64,000 nucleotides of DNA, taken from positions 1,178,001-1,242,000 of the forward strand of contig NZ_CP059560.1 in the NCBI RefSeq assembly GCF_017894385.1, read 5' to 3'. Each line of letters begins with the position of its first letter. The stretch's first letter is position 1. The notes beneath the pieces are model-generated. The model saw only the letters and a program-made list of their open reading frames with translations. It was not told the origin of the DNA and did not search any database. The DNA comes from Aromatoleum petrolei. Lineage in GTDB: Bacteria; Pseudomonadota; Gammaproteobacteria; Burkholderiales; Rhodocyclaceae. Of the stretch, positions 8,248 through 17,571 are shown one piece after another. The position numbers and the translations under genes were made by a program.

Positions 8248-10299
8248 ATGACACCTGCTTCGGTTCACGACATCCGCAACCTTGCCCTGCTCGGCCACGC
8301 CGGCTGCGGCAAGACCACCCTGCTCGAGGCCCTGCTCGTCGCCTCGGGCACCATCGGCGCCGCCGGCACGATCGAGCGCGGCGATACCATCAGCGATTTC
8401 GACGCCCAGGAAAAGGCGATGGCGCATTCGCTATCGACCTCGCTCGCGCACCTCGAATGGGCCGGGCACTGGGTCAACCTCCTCGACACCCCGGGACTGC
8501 CCGATCTCGCCGGCCGCGCCCTGTCCGCGCTCCCCGCAGTCGAAACCGCGGCGGTGCTGGTCAGCGCGCCCGCCGGCATCGAAAGCGGCACCCGCCGCAT
8601 GATGGAGGCCGCGCGCGACAAATGCCGCCTCATCGTCGTCTCGAAGATCGACGCGGCCACGCCGGCGTCACTCGCCGCGCTGCTGGAAGACCTGTGCACC
8701 ACCTTCGGACGCGAGTGCCTGCCGATCAACCTGCCGTCCGCAAGCGGCGATTCGGTGATCGACTGCTTCTTCGCCCCCGACGCCAACCGCGAACCGGCCT
8801 TCTCCTCCGTCCTGGCCGCGCACGACAGCATCGTCGATCAGGTCGTAGAGCTCGACGAGGCGCTGATGGCAAGCTATCTCGAACAGGGCGAATCACTCGA
8901 CCCCGAGCAGCTCCACGCCCCCTTCGAGCAAGCCCTGCGCGAAGGCCACCTCATCCCGGTGTGCTTCGTGTCGGCGCGCACCGGCGCCGGCGTCAAGGAA
9001 ATGCTCGACATCCTCGGCCGCCTCATGCCCGATCCGACCGAAGGCAATCCGCCGCGCTTCCTCAAGGGCGAAGGCTCTGCCGCACAGGAAGTCGACGTCG
9101 CAGCCGATCCGGACCGCCACGTCATCGCACACGTATTCCAGGTCGCCAACGACCCCTACCGCGGCAAGCTGGGCCTGTTCCGCATCCACCAGGGACGCAT
9201 CAGCCCCAACACCCAACTCTACATCGGCGACAGCCGCAAGCCCTTCAAGGTCTCGCACCTGCTGCGCCTGCAGGGGAAGAGCCAGGCGGAGACGCCTCTG
9301 GGCGTGCCCGGCGACATCTGCGCCGTGGCGCGCGTCGACGACATCCACCCGAACGCAGTGCTGCACGACTCGCATGACGAGGACAACTACCATCTCGCCC
9401 CCGGCAGCTACCCGCAGCCCGTGTTCGGTCTCGCGCTGATTCCGCAGAAGCATGGCGACGAACAGAAGCTCGCCGAGGCGCTCGCGCGCCTGCTCGACGA
9501 AGACCCGTGCATCGAAGTCGGCTTCGACCACCAGGCCCGCCAGACCGTCGTGCGCGGGCTCGGCGAGCTGCACCTGAAGATCATCCTCGAGCAGCTGCGC
9601 GCGCGCTGGAACCTGCAGTTCGACACCGCGACACCGTCCGTGCCCTACCGCGAGACGATCAACGGCGCGGCCGAGGCGCGCTACCGGCACAAGAAGCAGA
9701 GCGGCGGCGCCGGCCAGTTCGGCGAAGTCGCGCTGCGCGTCGAATCGCTGCCGCGCGGCTCGGGCATCGAACTCGGCAACGAGGTCAAGGGCGGAGCGAT
9801 TCCGACCAACTACCTGCCCGCAGTCGAGAAAGGCGTGCGCCAGGCATTGGCCGAAGGCGCGCTCGCCGGTTTCCCGGTGCAGGACGTCCGGGTCGTGCTC
9901 GTCGACGGCAAGGCCCATGCTGTGGACTCGAACGAGGTGTCCTTCGTCACCGCCGGCCGGCACGCAACGCTCGAGGCGCTGGTCGGCGCGCGGCCGGTGG
10001 TCCTGGAACCGCTCGTCAGCGTCACGGTGAAGATCGCCGACGGCAACTTTGGCGAGGTCAGCGCCGAATTTGCGGGCCGGCGCGGCCACCTGACGACGAC
10101 AGAAAGCCCCGCGAGTGGCGTCATGCTACTCACGGCGACGCTGCCGCTGGCCGAGATGGAAGGCTTCGAGGCACGCCTGAAGGCCATCTGCGCCGGAGAA
10201 AGTGAATTCTCGATGGCCGCCGCCGGCTATGAGCCAGCACCGCAGGACGTGCAGCAACGTCTCGCCAAGGCCTGGACTGGCCACGGCAGCGGGCAGTAA
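8248..10299 (+). CDS. Elongation factor G-like GTPase (EF-G paralogue)
   Basis: A 683-residue translational GTPase of the EF-G-like branch, distinct from the housekeeping fusA product. The G1 loop GHAGCGKT is at residues 17-24. G3 is DTPGLPD, where canonical EF-G has DTPGHVD, so the catalytic histidine is replaced by leucine. G4 is SKID instead of NKID. Domain II, and domain IV with KKQSGGAGQFGEV and the GGAIP...AVEKGV region, are present, so this is a full-length protein. The start ATG at 8248 has TGAGGA upstream. The role is unknown: family members are proposed to be specialised or weak translocases. It is followed after 18 bases by an orphan DUF4212 gene. Confidence 0.88.
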   Translation: MTPASVHDIRNLALLGHAGCGKTTLLEALLVASGTIGAAGTIERGDTISDFDAQEKAMAHSLSTSLAHLEWAGHWVNLLDTPGLPDLAGRALSALPAVETAAVLVSAPAGIESGTRRMMEAARDKCRLIVVSKIDAATPASLAALLEDLCTTFGRECLPINLPSASGDSVIDCFFAPDANREPAFSSVLAAHDSIVDQVVELDEALMASYLEQGESLDPEQLHAPFEQALREGHLIPVCFVSARTGAGVKEMLDILGRLMPDPTEGNPPRFLKGEGSAAQEVDVAADPDRHVIAHVFQVANDPYRGKLGLFRIHQGRISPNTQLYIGDSRKPFKVSHLLRLQGKSQAETPLGVPGDICAVARVDDIHPNAVLHDSHDEDNYHLAPGSYPQPVFGLALIPQKHGDEQKLAEALARLLDEDPCIEVGFDHQARQTVVRGLGELHLKIILEQLRARWNLQFDTATPSVPYRETINGAAEARYRHKKQSGGAGQFGEVALRVESLPRGSGIELGNEVKGGAIPTNYLPAVEKGVRQALAEGALAGFPVQDVRVVLVDGKAHAVDSNEVSFVTAGRHATLEALVGARPVVLEPLVSVTVKIADGNFGEVSAEFAGRRGHLTTTESPASGVMLLTATLPLAEMEGFEARLKAICAGESEFSMAAAGYEPAPQDVQQRLAKAWTGHGSGQ

Positions 10300-10317
10300 G
10301 GCGCACGGAGCATCACG

Positions 10318-10578
10318 ATGAAGCTCACCGAACAGCACCGGGTTTACTGGCGCAGAAACCTGTTGCTGACCTTCTCGCTGCTGTCGGTGTGGTTTCTCGT
10401 GAGCTTCGTCGCCGGCTATTATGCCGACGAGCTCAACCGCTTCACGTTCATGAGCTTCCCGCTCGGCTTCTACATCTTCGCCCAGGGCTCGCAAATCACC
10501 TTCGTCATTTTGATCGGGATTTACGTGCTGGCGATGAACCACCTGGACCGCAAATACCAGATCGGCGAGAAACGCTGA
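10318..10578 (+). CDS. DUF4212 small membrane protein, orphan copy
   Basis: An 86-residue protein with two transmembrane segments (about residues 15-34 and 50-73). DUF4212 proteins usually accompany a sodium:solute symporter as a small subunit. This copy is not beside a large subunit on its own strand; it follows the EF-G-like gene by 18 bases. A second DUF4212 gene at 12942-13199 heads the symporter operon on the opposite strand. The two share YWR near the N-terminus, W-F-V-V/L-S-F, the central PLGF and a C-terminal D-R-x-F/Y pattern, and are probably paralogues. Confidence 0.85.
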   Translation: MKLTEQHRVYWRRNLLLTFSLLSVWFLVSFVAGYYADELNRFTFMSFPLGFYIFAQGSQITFVILIGIYVLAMNHLDRKYQIGEKR

Positions 10579-10589
10579 ACCGCATCGCG

Positions 10590-10606
10590 GCCCGGTTCAA
10601 CCGGGC
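10590..10606. terminator. Short GC-rich hairpin between convergent genes
   Basis: GCCCGGT and ACCGGGC arms around a three-base loop, with no T tract on either side. It lies between the rightward DUF4212 gene and a leftward gene. It could end transcription weakly or only protect mRNA ends. Confidence 0.3.
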
Positions 10607-10614
10607 GACGGCCT

Positions 10615-10992
10615 TCAGTCGGCCGCGGCCGGCGCCGCCTCACTCCGCTTTCGGAGAACGAAAGGGTGGGCATGGCGGCTCAGGATGAAATCTGCCAGGA
10701 ACTTGCACCAGATCGTGCCACCGGCGAGGGCGCTCCAGGTTTCGTAAGGCAGGATCCCGGCCAGCACACCGAAGATCACATAGGCCACCACGCCGCCGCC
10801 GAGCAGATTGATCAGCGCGGTAAACGGCGCGAATTTCTGCGGGTCTGCGGGCGGCTGGCCGCGCTTGAGCGCGACTTCGGAGAAGTCCCGCCGGAAGATG
10901 ATGCGCCATGCCCGCCGCAGCCAGTAGAAGGCAATCGGAAACAGGGCGAGGAAGAGAATCCAGTTGAGGGCGATGCCGACGTCGAAAGCCAT
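10615..10992 (-). CDS. Hypothetical membrane protein of the symporter operon
   Basis: A 125-residue protein not assigned to a named family. It has hydrophobic segments at about residues 5-25, 58-78 and 84-95, a basic stretch between them (RRAWRIIFRRDF), and a charged, alanine-rich C-terminus. It is the last gene of a leftward group with the sodium:solute symporter, separated by 127 bases that contain a strong hairpin. The ribosome binding site GGAGCGTCAC lies before the ATG at 10992. A role as an accessory to the transporter is suggested only by position. Confidence 0.65.
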   Translation of the reverse strand: MAFDVGIALNWILFLALFPIAFYWLRRAWRIIFRRDFSEVALKRGQPPADPQKFAPFTALINLLGGGVVAYVIFGVLAGILPYETWSALAGGTIWCKFLADFILSRHAHPFVLRKRSEAAPAAAD

Positions 10993-11059
10993 GTGACGCT
11001 CCTGACTCTTGCGGCGCCGCGCGCCGCTGGGTAAACCGCCCCGACCACGGGCCGGGGCT

Positions 11060-11093
11060 GCGGTGCCGCTCCCCAGCCGGGGGGCGGCACCGC
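11060..11093 (-). other. Strong intercistronic hairpin between symporter gene and downstream gene
   Basis: The arms GCGGTGCCGC and GCGGCACCGC are extended by CCCC/GGGG, with no T run. It sits in the 127-base gap after the symporter stop, so it probably stabilises or attenuates the operon message rather than fully terminating it. Confidence 0.5.
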
Positions 11094-11119
11094 GATCGTG
11101 CTTCTGCTTCAGTCAGCGA

Positions 11120-12931
11120 TCAATGCGCATGGGCGCCATCGACCGCCTTGGCTCCGCGCGGCACACGCACGCTCTCCACCAGATGCTGGATGTGCTCCGG
11201 CGGCTCCTGCGTGAGCTTGTCGACCACGAAGGCGACCCCGAAGTTGATCAGCGCGCCGATCGCACCGAAGGCTTCCGGCGTGATTCCAAAGAAGCTGTTC
11301 GCGCCCCCGATCAGACCGAGGAACTCGGTGCCCTTGATGAAGAAGATGCCCTTGTGTGCGAACACGTAGAACAAGGTCACGAAGAGGCCCGCCAGCATGC
11401 CGGACACAGCGCCCTCCTTGTTCATCTTCTTGCTGAAGATGCCCATCATGATCGCCGGGAAGAGCGAACTGGCCGCAATACCGAAGGCCAGCGCCACCGT
11501 ACCAGCCGCGAATCCGGGAGGATTCAGGCCGAGCCAGCCGGAGATCACGATCGCGACCGCCATGGCGATCTTGCCGGCCATCAGCTCGCCCTTCTCGGTG
11601 ATATCCGGCATGAACACGCCCTTGATCAGGTCATGCGACACCGCGGCGGAGATCGCCATCAGCAGACCGGCAGCGGTCGACAGCGCGGCAGCCAGACCGC
11701 CCGCTGCCACCAGCGCGATCACCCAGTTGGGCAGCAGCGCGATTTCCGGGTTGGCCAGCACGATGATGTCGGCATTGACCGTCAGCTCGTTGCCCTTCCA
11801 GCCAGCCTGTTCGGCCTTGGCCTTCGCGTCGGCATTCTTGGTCGCATCGTTGTAGTACTGGATGCGGCCGTCGCCGTTCTTGTCCTCGAACTTCAACAGG
11901 CCAGTTTTCTCCCAACGCTTCATCCAATCCGGACGCTCTTCGGCCTTGAGGCTGGCCTCCGGTGCGTACAGGTCGCCGCCCTTCATCACCGCGGCATTCA
12001 CCGTCGAATGCAGATTCAGCTTCGCCATAGCTGCGACCGCCGGGGCCGTCGTGTACAGGATGGCGATGAACACCAGCGCCCAACCGGCCGAGGTGCGAGC
12101 ATCCGCCACCTTCGGCACGGTGAAGAAGCGCATGATGACGTGCGGCAGACCCGCAGTGCCGATCATCAGCGACATTGTGTAGACGAACATGTTGAGCGTG
12201 CTGCCCGCGGTCGTCGTCGTGTATTTGCCGAACCCGAGGTCGGTCACCACCTGGTCGAGCGTGGTGAGCAGCGACAAGTTGCTGCCGCTCATGTCCGAAC
12301 CCAAGCCCAGTTGCGGAATCGGGTTACCGGTCAGTTGCAGCGAGATGAAGATAGCCGGGATGGTGTAGGCGAAGATCAGCACGATGTACTGGGCCACCTG
12401 CGTGTAGGTGATGCCCTTCATGCCGCCGAACACCGCGTACATGAACACGATGCCCATACCTACGTAGATCCCTGTCTCGCTCGACACTCCGAGGAAGCGC
12501 GAGAATGCGACGCCCACACCCGTCATCTGGCCGATGATGTAAGTGATCGACGCGGTCAGCAGGCAGACGACGGCCACGGTCGAGGCGGTCTTCGAGTAGA
12601 ACCGGTCGCCGATGAACTGGGGCACGGTGAACTTGCCGAACTTCCGGAGGTAGGGAGCAAGCAGGCACGCCAATAGGACGTAACCGCCGGTCCATCCCAT
12701 CAGGAACAGGCCGCCGCCGTAGCCCATGTTGGCGATCAGGCCGGCCATCGAGATGAACGAGGCCGCCGACATCCAGTCGGCCGCTGTCGCCATGCCGTTC
12801 ATGACCGGGGGCACGCCGCCGCCGGCGACGTAGAACTCGGACGTCGAACCCGCACGCGCCCAGATGGCGATGCCTATGTACAGGGCGAAACTCAACCCGA
12901 CGACAATGTAGATTGTGGTTTGCAGATCCAT
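11120..12931 (-). CDS. Sodium:solute symporter (VC_2705-type, acetate permease-like)
   Basis: A 603-residue, roughly 13-segment cation symporter of the SSS family, related to ActP-like acetate/monocarboxylate permeases. N-terminal motifs are the first segment IYIVVGLSFALYIGIAIW and GMATAADWMSAASFI, which contains the sodium-site region. A hydrophilic insertion of about 95 residues (roughly 302-395) contains DKNGDGRI at 350-357, resembling a calcium-binding DxNxDGxI loop. It is encoded 10 bases after a DUF4212 gene, the usual two-subunit arrangement. Acetate or another short-chain acid is a likely but unproved substrate, in keeping with the glyoxylate-shunt genes in the window. Confidence 0.9.
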   Translation of the reverse strand: MDLQTTIYIVVGLSFALYIGIAIWARAGSTSEFYVAGGGVPPVMNGMATAADWMSAASFISMAGLIANMGYGGGLFLMGWTGGYVLLACLLAPYLRKFGKFTVPQFIGDRFYSKTASTVAVVCLLTASITYIIGQMTGVGVAFSRFLGVSSETGIYVGMGIVFMYAVFGGMKGITYTQVAQYIVLIFAYTIPAIFISLQLTGNPIPQLGLGSDMSGSNLSLLTTLDQVVTDLGFGKYTTTTAGSTLNMFVYTMSLMIGTAGLPHVIMRFFTVPKVADARTSAGWALVFIAILYTTAPAVAAMAKLNLHSTVNAAVMKGGDLYAPEASLKAEERPDWMKRWEKTGLLKFEDKNGDGRIQYYNDATKNADAKAKAEQAGWKGNELTVNADIIVLANPEIALLPNWVIALVAAGGLAAALSTAAGLLMAISAAVSHDLIKGVFMPDITEKGELMAGKIAMAVAIVISGWLGLNPPGFAAGTVALAFGIAASSLFPAIMMGIFSKKMNKEGAVSGMLAGLFVTLFYVFAHKGIFFIKGTEFLGLIGGANSFFGITPEAFGAIGALINFGVAFVVDKLTQEPPEHIQHLVESVRVPRGAKAVDGAHAH

Positions 12932-12941
12932 GTCGCGGCCC

Positions 12942-13199
12942 TCAGTCTTCGTGAACGTCGAATTGGCGATCGATGTCGCCCATCTTCTTCGCGTAGTAGA
13001 AGATCAACGCGATGAAGACGTAGATCGAACCCTGATGCGCGAACCAGAACCCCAGCGGATAGCCGCCGAGAGAGATGCTGTTCAGCGCAGGCGCAAACAG
13101 GATGCCCGCCCCGAACGAGACCACGAACCAGATCACCATTACCTTGACGAGCAACCCCAGGGTCGCACGCCAATACGCTGCACTTGTGTCGTCCATCAT
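12942..13199 (-). CDS. DUF4212 small subunit of the symporter
   Basis: An 84-85-residue protein with two transmembrane segments, carrying the YWR and YPLGFWFAHQGS motifs of the sodium/substrate symporter small subunit family. It precedes the large subunit by 10 bases, so the two are surely cotranscribed. Two adjacent ATGs (13199 and 13196) share the upstream GAGGAGAC; the second has the better spacing, so the true start may be one codon later. The longer in-frame extension to 13232 lacks a ribosome binding site. Confidence 0.87.
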   Translation of the reverse strand: MMDDTSAAYWRATLGLLVKVMVIWFVVSFGAGILFAPALNSISLGGYPLGFWFAHQGSIYVFIALIFYYAKKMGDIDRQFDVHED

Positions 13200-13354
13200 G
13201 TCTCCTCTTATAGTTTGCGCCTTGGGTGACACTCGGCCAGAGATGCTCGACCGACAAGGCCGCAGTGGGATTGTTGAAACACTCCCTTACTGTTCGCTTA
13301 CAAGCCTTAAATTTTTTTAATGCCCCCATTTGAAAAAATGCGATCTGCATCGAC

Positions 13355-13387
13355 GAAAAAAAACCGCCCGCCTTGCGGCGAGCGGTT
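13355..13387 (-). terminator. Rho-independent terminator of icd
   Basis: Read leftward, the stem is AACCGCTCGCC / GGCGGGCGGTT with one mismatch and a four-base loop, followed by eight Ts. It starts 43 bases after the icd stop codon. Confidence 0.85.
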
Positions 13388-13429
13388 CTCTTCGGGATGG
13401 AAATTCGAGCCGGGCTCGAAATCGGTGAC

Positions 13430-14674
<1,245 letters not shown>

Positions 14675-14985
14675 GCCTACTCCCTCTTCGTGTGGATGTG
14701 TCTCGCTTGATTCAGCTCGTCGCTGAAAACCCTTGGCTTGCAGCTTGGGGAGCATCTCGCTGGCCGACCACCGGAACGCCATGCCATACAGATAAGCCGC
14801 CCCAATCCAGCTGATGATTATGGCGCAAAACCACGCGACACGTCCCGCAGGACGGATGATCAAACGCACGCCATGCGCCATCTGCGCAGCACCCGCGGAT
14901 GCGCAGACGAAAAAAAACCAGCGCAGGGCGCTGGTTTTTGCGTTGCAGGCCGGCCCGCTCGAAGCGGAGTCGGCGCAAACCACCG
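14675..14985 (-). promoter_or_regulatory. icd upstream region with inverted repeat
   Basis: This 311-base gap holds the terminator of the monomeric isocitrate dehydrogenase gene and then the leader/promoter region of icd. An inverted repeat TCTGCGCA (14881-14888) and TGCGCAGA (14900-14907) with an 11-base spacer lies just after the terminator. From the ATG at 14881 an open frame, in phase with icd, would encode a 69-residue extension with one transmembrane-like segment. I do not annotate it as a gene. Confidence 0.4.
14909..14939 (-). terminator. Rho-independent terminator of monomeric isocitrate dehydrogenase gene
   Basis: Read leftward, AACCAGCGC-CCT-GCGCTGGTT is followed by a run of Ts, about 50 bases past the stop codon. 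The A run on the other side makes it look bidirectional. Confidence 0.85.
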
Positions 14986-17223
14986 TCAGGCATTCACAGT
15001 TGCAAGTACCGCGTTGAGAGTTGCGCTCGGACGCATCACCGCCTCGGTCTTGACCGGATCGGCGCAGTAGTAGCCACCGATGTCGACCGGCTTGCCCTGC
15101 ACCGCGCTGAGTTCGGCGACGATCTTCTGCTCGTTCTCGGCAAGAGCCTTCGCGAGCGGCGCGAAGCGCGCCCTCAGCTCGACGTCCTCGTCCTGCGCCG
15201 CCAGCGCCTCGGCCCAATACAGGGCGAGGTAGAAGTGGCTGCCGCGGTTGTCGATCTGGCCGGTGCGACGCGAGGGCGACTTGTCGTTGTCAAGCAGCTT
15301 GCCGGTCGCTTCGTCGAGCGTCTTCGCCAGCAGCTTCGCCTTCGCGTTGCCGGTCTTGATGCCCATTTCCTCCAGCGACACCGCCAGCGCGAGGAATTCA
15401 CCGAGCGAATCCCAGCGCAGGTGGTTTTCCTCGACCAGCTGCTGCACGTGCTTCGGGGCCGAACCTCCCGCGCCGGTCTCGTACATGCCGCCGCCAGCCA
15501 TCAGCGGGACGATCGACAGCATCTTGGCGCTGGTGCCCAGTTCCATGATCGGGAACAGGTCGGTCAGGTAGTCGCGCAGGATGTTGCCGGTCACCGAGAT
15601 CGTGTCGAGGCCGCGCGCCACGCGCTCGAGCGTGTAACGCATCGCGCGCACCTGCGACATGATCTGGATGTCGAGGCCGCTGGTGTCGTGATCCTTCAGG
15701 TACTTCTGCACCTTCTTGATCAACTCGTTCTCGTGCGGACGATAGGGGTCGAGCCAGAAGATCGCCGGCATGCCCGAGTTGCGCGCACGCGTGACGGCGA
15801 GCTTGACCCAGTCGCGGATCGGCGCATCCTTCACCTGGCACATGCGCCAGATATCGCCCGCTTCGACGTTCTGCGACATCAGCACTTCGCCGGTGTCGAT
15901 GTCGGTGATGTTCGCGACGCCGTCTTCCGGCATCTCGAAGGTCTTGTCGTGCGATCCGTATTCCTCGGCCTGCTGCGCCATCAGGCCGACGTTCGGCACC
16001 GTGCCCATGGTGGCCGGGTCGAAGTTGCCGTGCCACTTGCAGAAGCTGATCATCTCCTGGTAGATGCGGGCGAAGGTCGACTCCGGCATGACGCACTTGC
16101 TGTCGTACTGCTTGCCGTCTGCGCCCCACATCTTGCCGCCACCGCGAATCATCGCCGGCATGGAGGCGTCGACGATGATGTCGTTGGGCGAGTGGAAGTT
16201 CGTGATGCCCTTGGCCGAGTCAACCATCGCCAGACGCGGGCGGTGTTCCTGGCAGGCGTGCAGGTCGCGGATGATCTCGTCGCGCTTCGACTCGGGCAGA
16301 GTCTCGATCTTCTCGTACAACGTGGCCATGCCGTTATTGACGTTGATGCCCAGTTCGTCGAACAGCTTGCCGTGCTTCTCGAAGGCTTCCTTGTAGTAGA
16401 TCTTCACGCAGTGGCCGAAGACGATCGGGTGCGAGACCTTCATCATCGTCGCCTTCACATGCAGCGAGAACAGGATGCCGGCTTCACGGCAGTCGTCGAG
16501 CTGCTGCTCGTAGAACTCGCACAGCGCCTTCTTGCTCATGAACATCGAATCGATGATCTCGCCGTCGAGCAGTGCGACCTTCGGCTTCAGCACGACGGCC
16601 TTGCCGCTCTTCGTGACGAGCTCCATCTTCACATTGCGCGCGCGGTCGAGCGTCATCGACTTTTCGCCGTGGTAGAAGTCCCCGTGCTCCATGTGCGAGA
16701 CGTGGGTCTGCGACCACTGCTTCCACTCACCCATCGAATGCGGGTGCTTCTTGGCGTAGTTCTTGACCGCCGCAGGAGCGCGACGGTCGGAGTTGCCTTC
16801 GCGCAGCACCGGGTTCACCGCGGAACCGAGGCACTTGCCGTAACGGACCTTGAGCGCCTTTTCTTCCTCGGTCGTCGGGTTCTCCGGATAGTCCGGGATC
16901 GCGTAGCCTTTCGACTGGAGTTCCTTGATGCAGGCGATCAGCTGCGCGACGGAGGCGCTGATGTTCGGCAACTTGATGATGTTGGTGTCCGGGTCCTGGG
17001 TCAGGCGGCCGAGTTCGGCGAGATTGTCGGGGACCTTCTGGGCGTCGGCGAGGTAATCCGAAAATTCAGCCAGCACGCGGGCCGCAACCGAAATGTCGCT
17101 CTTCTGGATCGTCACACCGGCCGGCGCCGTAAACGTCTCGATGATCGGCAACAACGAGTAGGTCGCCAGCAGGGGCGCCTCGTCGGTGAGCGTGTAGATG
17201 ATCGTCGAACTCTTGTCTGTCAT
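14986..17223 (-). CDS. NADP-dependent isocitrate dehydrogenase, monomeric type
   Basis: A 745-residue monomeric isocitrate dehydrogenase (IDH-II family, usual length about 740), unrelated in overall layout to the dimeric enzyme but catalysing the same reaction. Family hallmarks visible are [16 protein letters not shown], the substrate-binding [24 protein letters not shown] region (shown here in part) and [13 protein letters not shown] near the C-terminus. The start at 17223 is preceded by GGGAGAAATGC. The protein has no AceK target serine motif. It lies immediately upstream of icd and divergent from aceK, and a TATAAT box and a 14-base palindrome lie in its promoter region. The symbol icd2 is sometimes used. 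Confidence 0.95.
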   Translation of the reverse strand: MTDKSSTIIYTLTDEAPLLATYSLLPIIETFTAPAGVTIQKSDISVAARVLAEFSDYLADAQKVPDNLAELGRLTQDPDTNIIKLPNISASVAQLIACIKELQSKGYAIPDYPENPTTEEEKALKVRYGKCLGSAVNPVLREGNSDRRAPAAVKNYAKKHPHSMGEWKQWSQTHVSHMEHGDFYHGEKSMTLDRARNVKMELVTKSGKAVVLKPKVALLDGEIIDSMFMSKKALCEFYEQQLDDCREAGILFSLHVKATMMKVSHPIVFGHCVKIYYKEAFEKHGKLFDELGINVNNGMATLYEKIETLPESKRDEIIRDLHACQEHRPRLAMVDSAKGITNFHSPNDIIVDASMPAMIRGGGKMWGADGKQYDSKCVMPESTFARIYQEMISFCKWHGNFDPATMGTVPNVGLMAQQAEEYGSHDKTFEMPEDGVANITDIDTGEVLMSQNVEAGDIWRMCQVKDAPIRDWVKLAVTRARNSGMPAIFWLDPYRPHENELIKKVQKYLKDHDTSGLDIQIMSQVRAMRYTLERVARGLDTISVTGNILRDYLTDLFPIMELGTSAKMLSIVPLMAGGGMYETGAGGSAPKHVQQLVEENHLRWDSLGEFLALAVSLEEMGIKTGNAKAKLLAKTLDEATGKLLDNDKSPSRRTGQIDNRGSHFYLALYWAEALAAQDEDVELRARFAPLAKALAENEQKIVAELSAVQGKPVDIGGYYCADPVKTEAVMRPSATLNAVLATVNA

Positions 17224-17571
17224 GCATTTCTCCCGGATTATTTCTGTATGGCGCGAAGCCAGGCCGACGCTTGAACCGACCGAAGTACGCCCCTTCACTG
17301 CGGGATCGCCCCCCGGACCTTTTGAGACAGCTGCGCATTATAAACCTGCCCCGGTGGCAGTATGCCGCAATTCTGATAAATCAGGTCTTATATAAGACAC
17401 AAGATAAATCGAGAAGGGATTCTGCCGACTGCAAACCACTCTTTCCCACCCGGTGCTGACGCCGTTCGACAGCCACGCGCGCGGCCATGCCGCAGGCAAG
17501 GCGTTCGCCGCGCGCTAGAATCGAGAGCAGTCGTCCTGTTGCCACGCCGCCATCACCGTGACGAGGAAGCC
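17224..17571. promoter_or_regulatory. Divergent control region of monomeric IDH and aceK
   Basis: 348 bases with no gene. On the minus strand TATAAT at 17342-17337 is a good -10 for the dehydrogenase gene and predicts a transcript start near 17330. The perfect palindrome GTCTTATATAAGAC (17385-17398) would be centred near -61 of that start. It is flanked by direct repeats GATAAATC at 17375-17382 and 17403-17410. The core TCTTATATAAGA recurs upstream of aceA. Confidence 0.6.
17385..17398. promoter_or_regulatory. Putative operator palindrome shared with aceA
   Basis: The sequence is a perfect 14-base inverted repeat GTCTTATATAAGAC in an AT-rich island within GC-rich surroundings. The same 12-base core occurs at 29464-29475 upstream of aceA. 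The protein that binds it is unknown; a dimeric helix-turn-helix regulator is inferred from the symmetry. Confidence 0.6.

Noticed and set aside
14899..17274. Rightward open frame of about 790 codons opposite the monomeric isocitrate dehydrogenase
   Set aside because: Antisense shadow rich in Arg, Val and Leu, with no recognisable motif; the opposite strand encodes a complete enzyme with a ribosome binding site and terminator.
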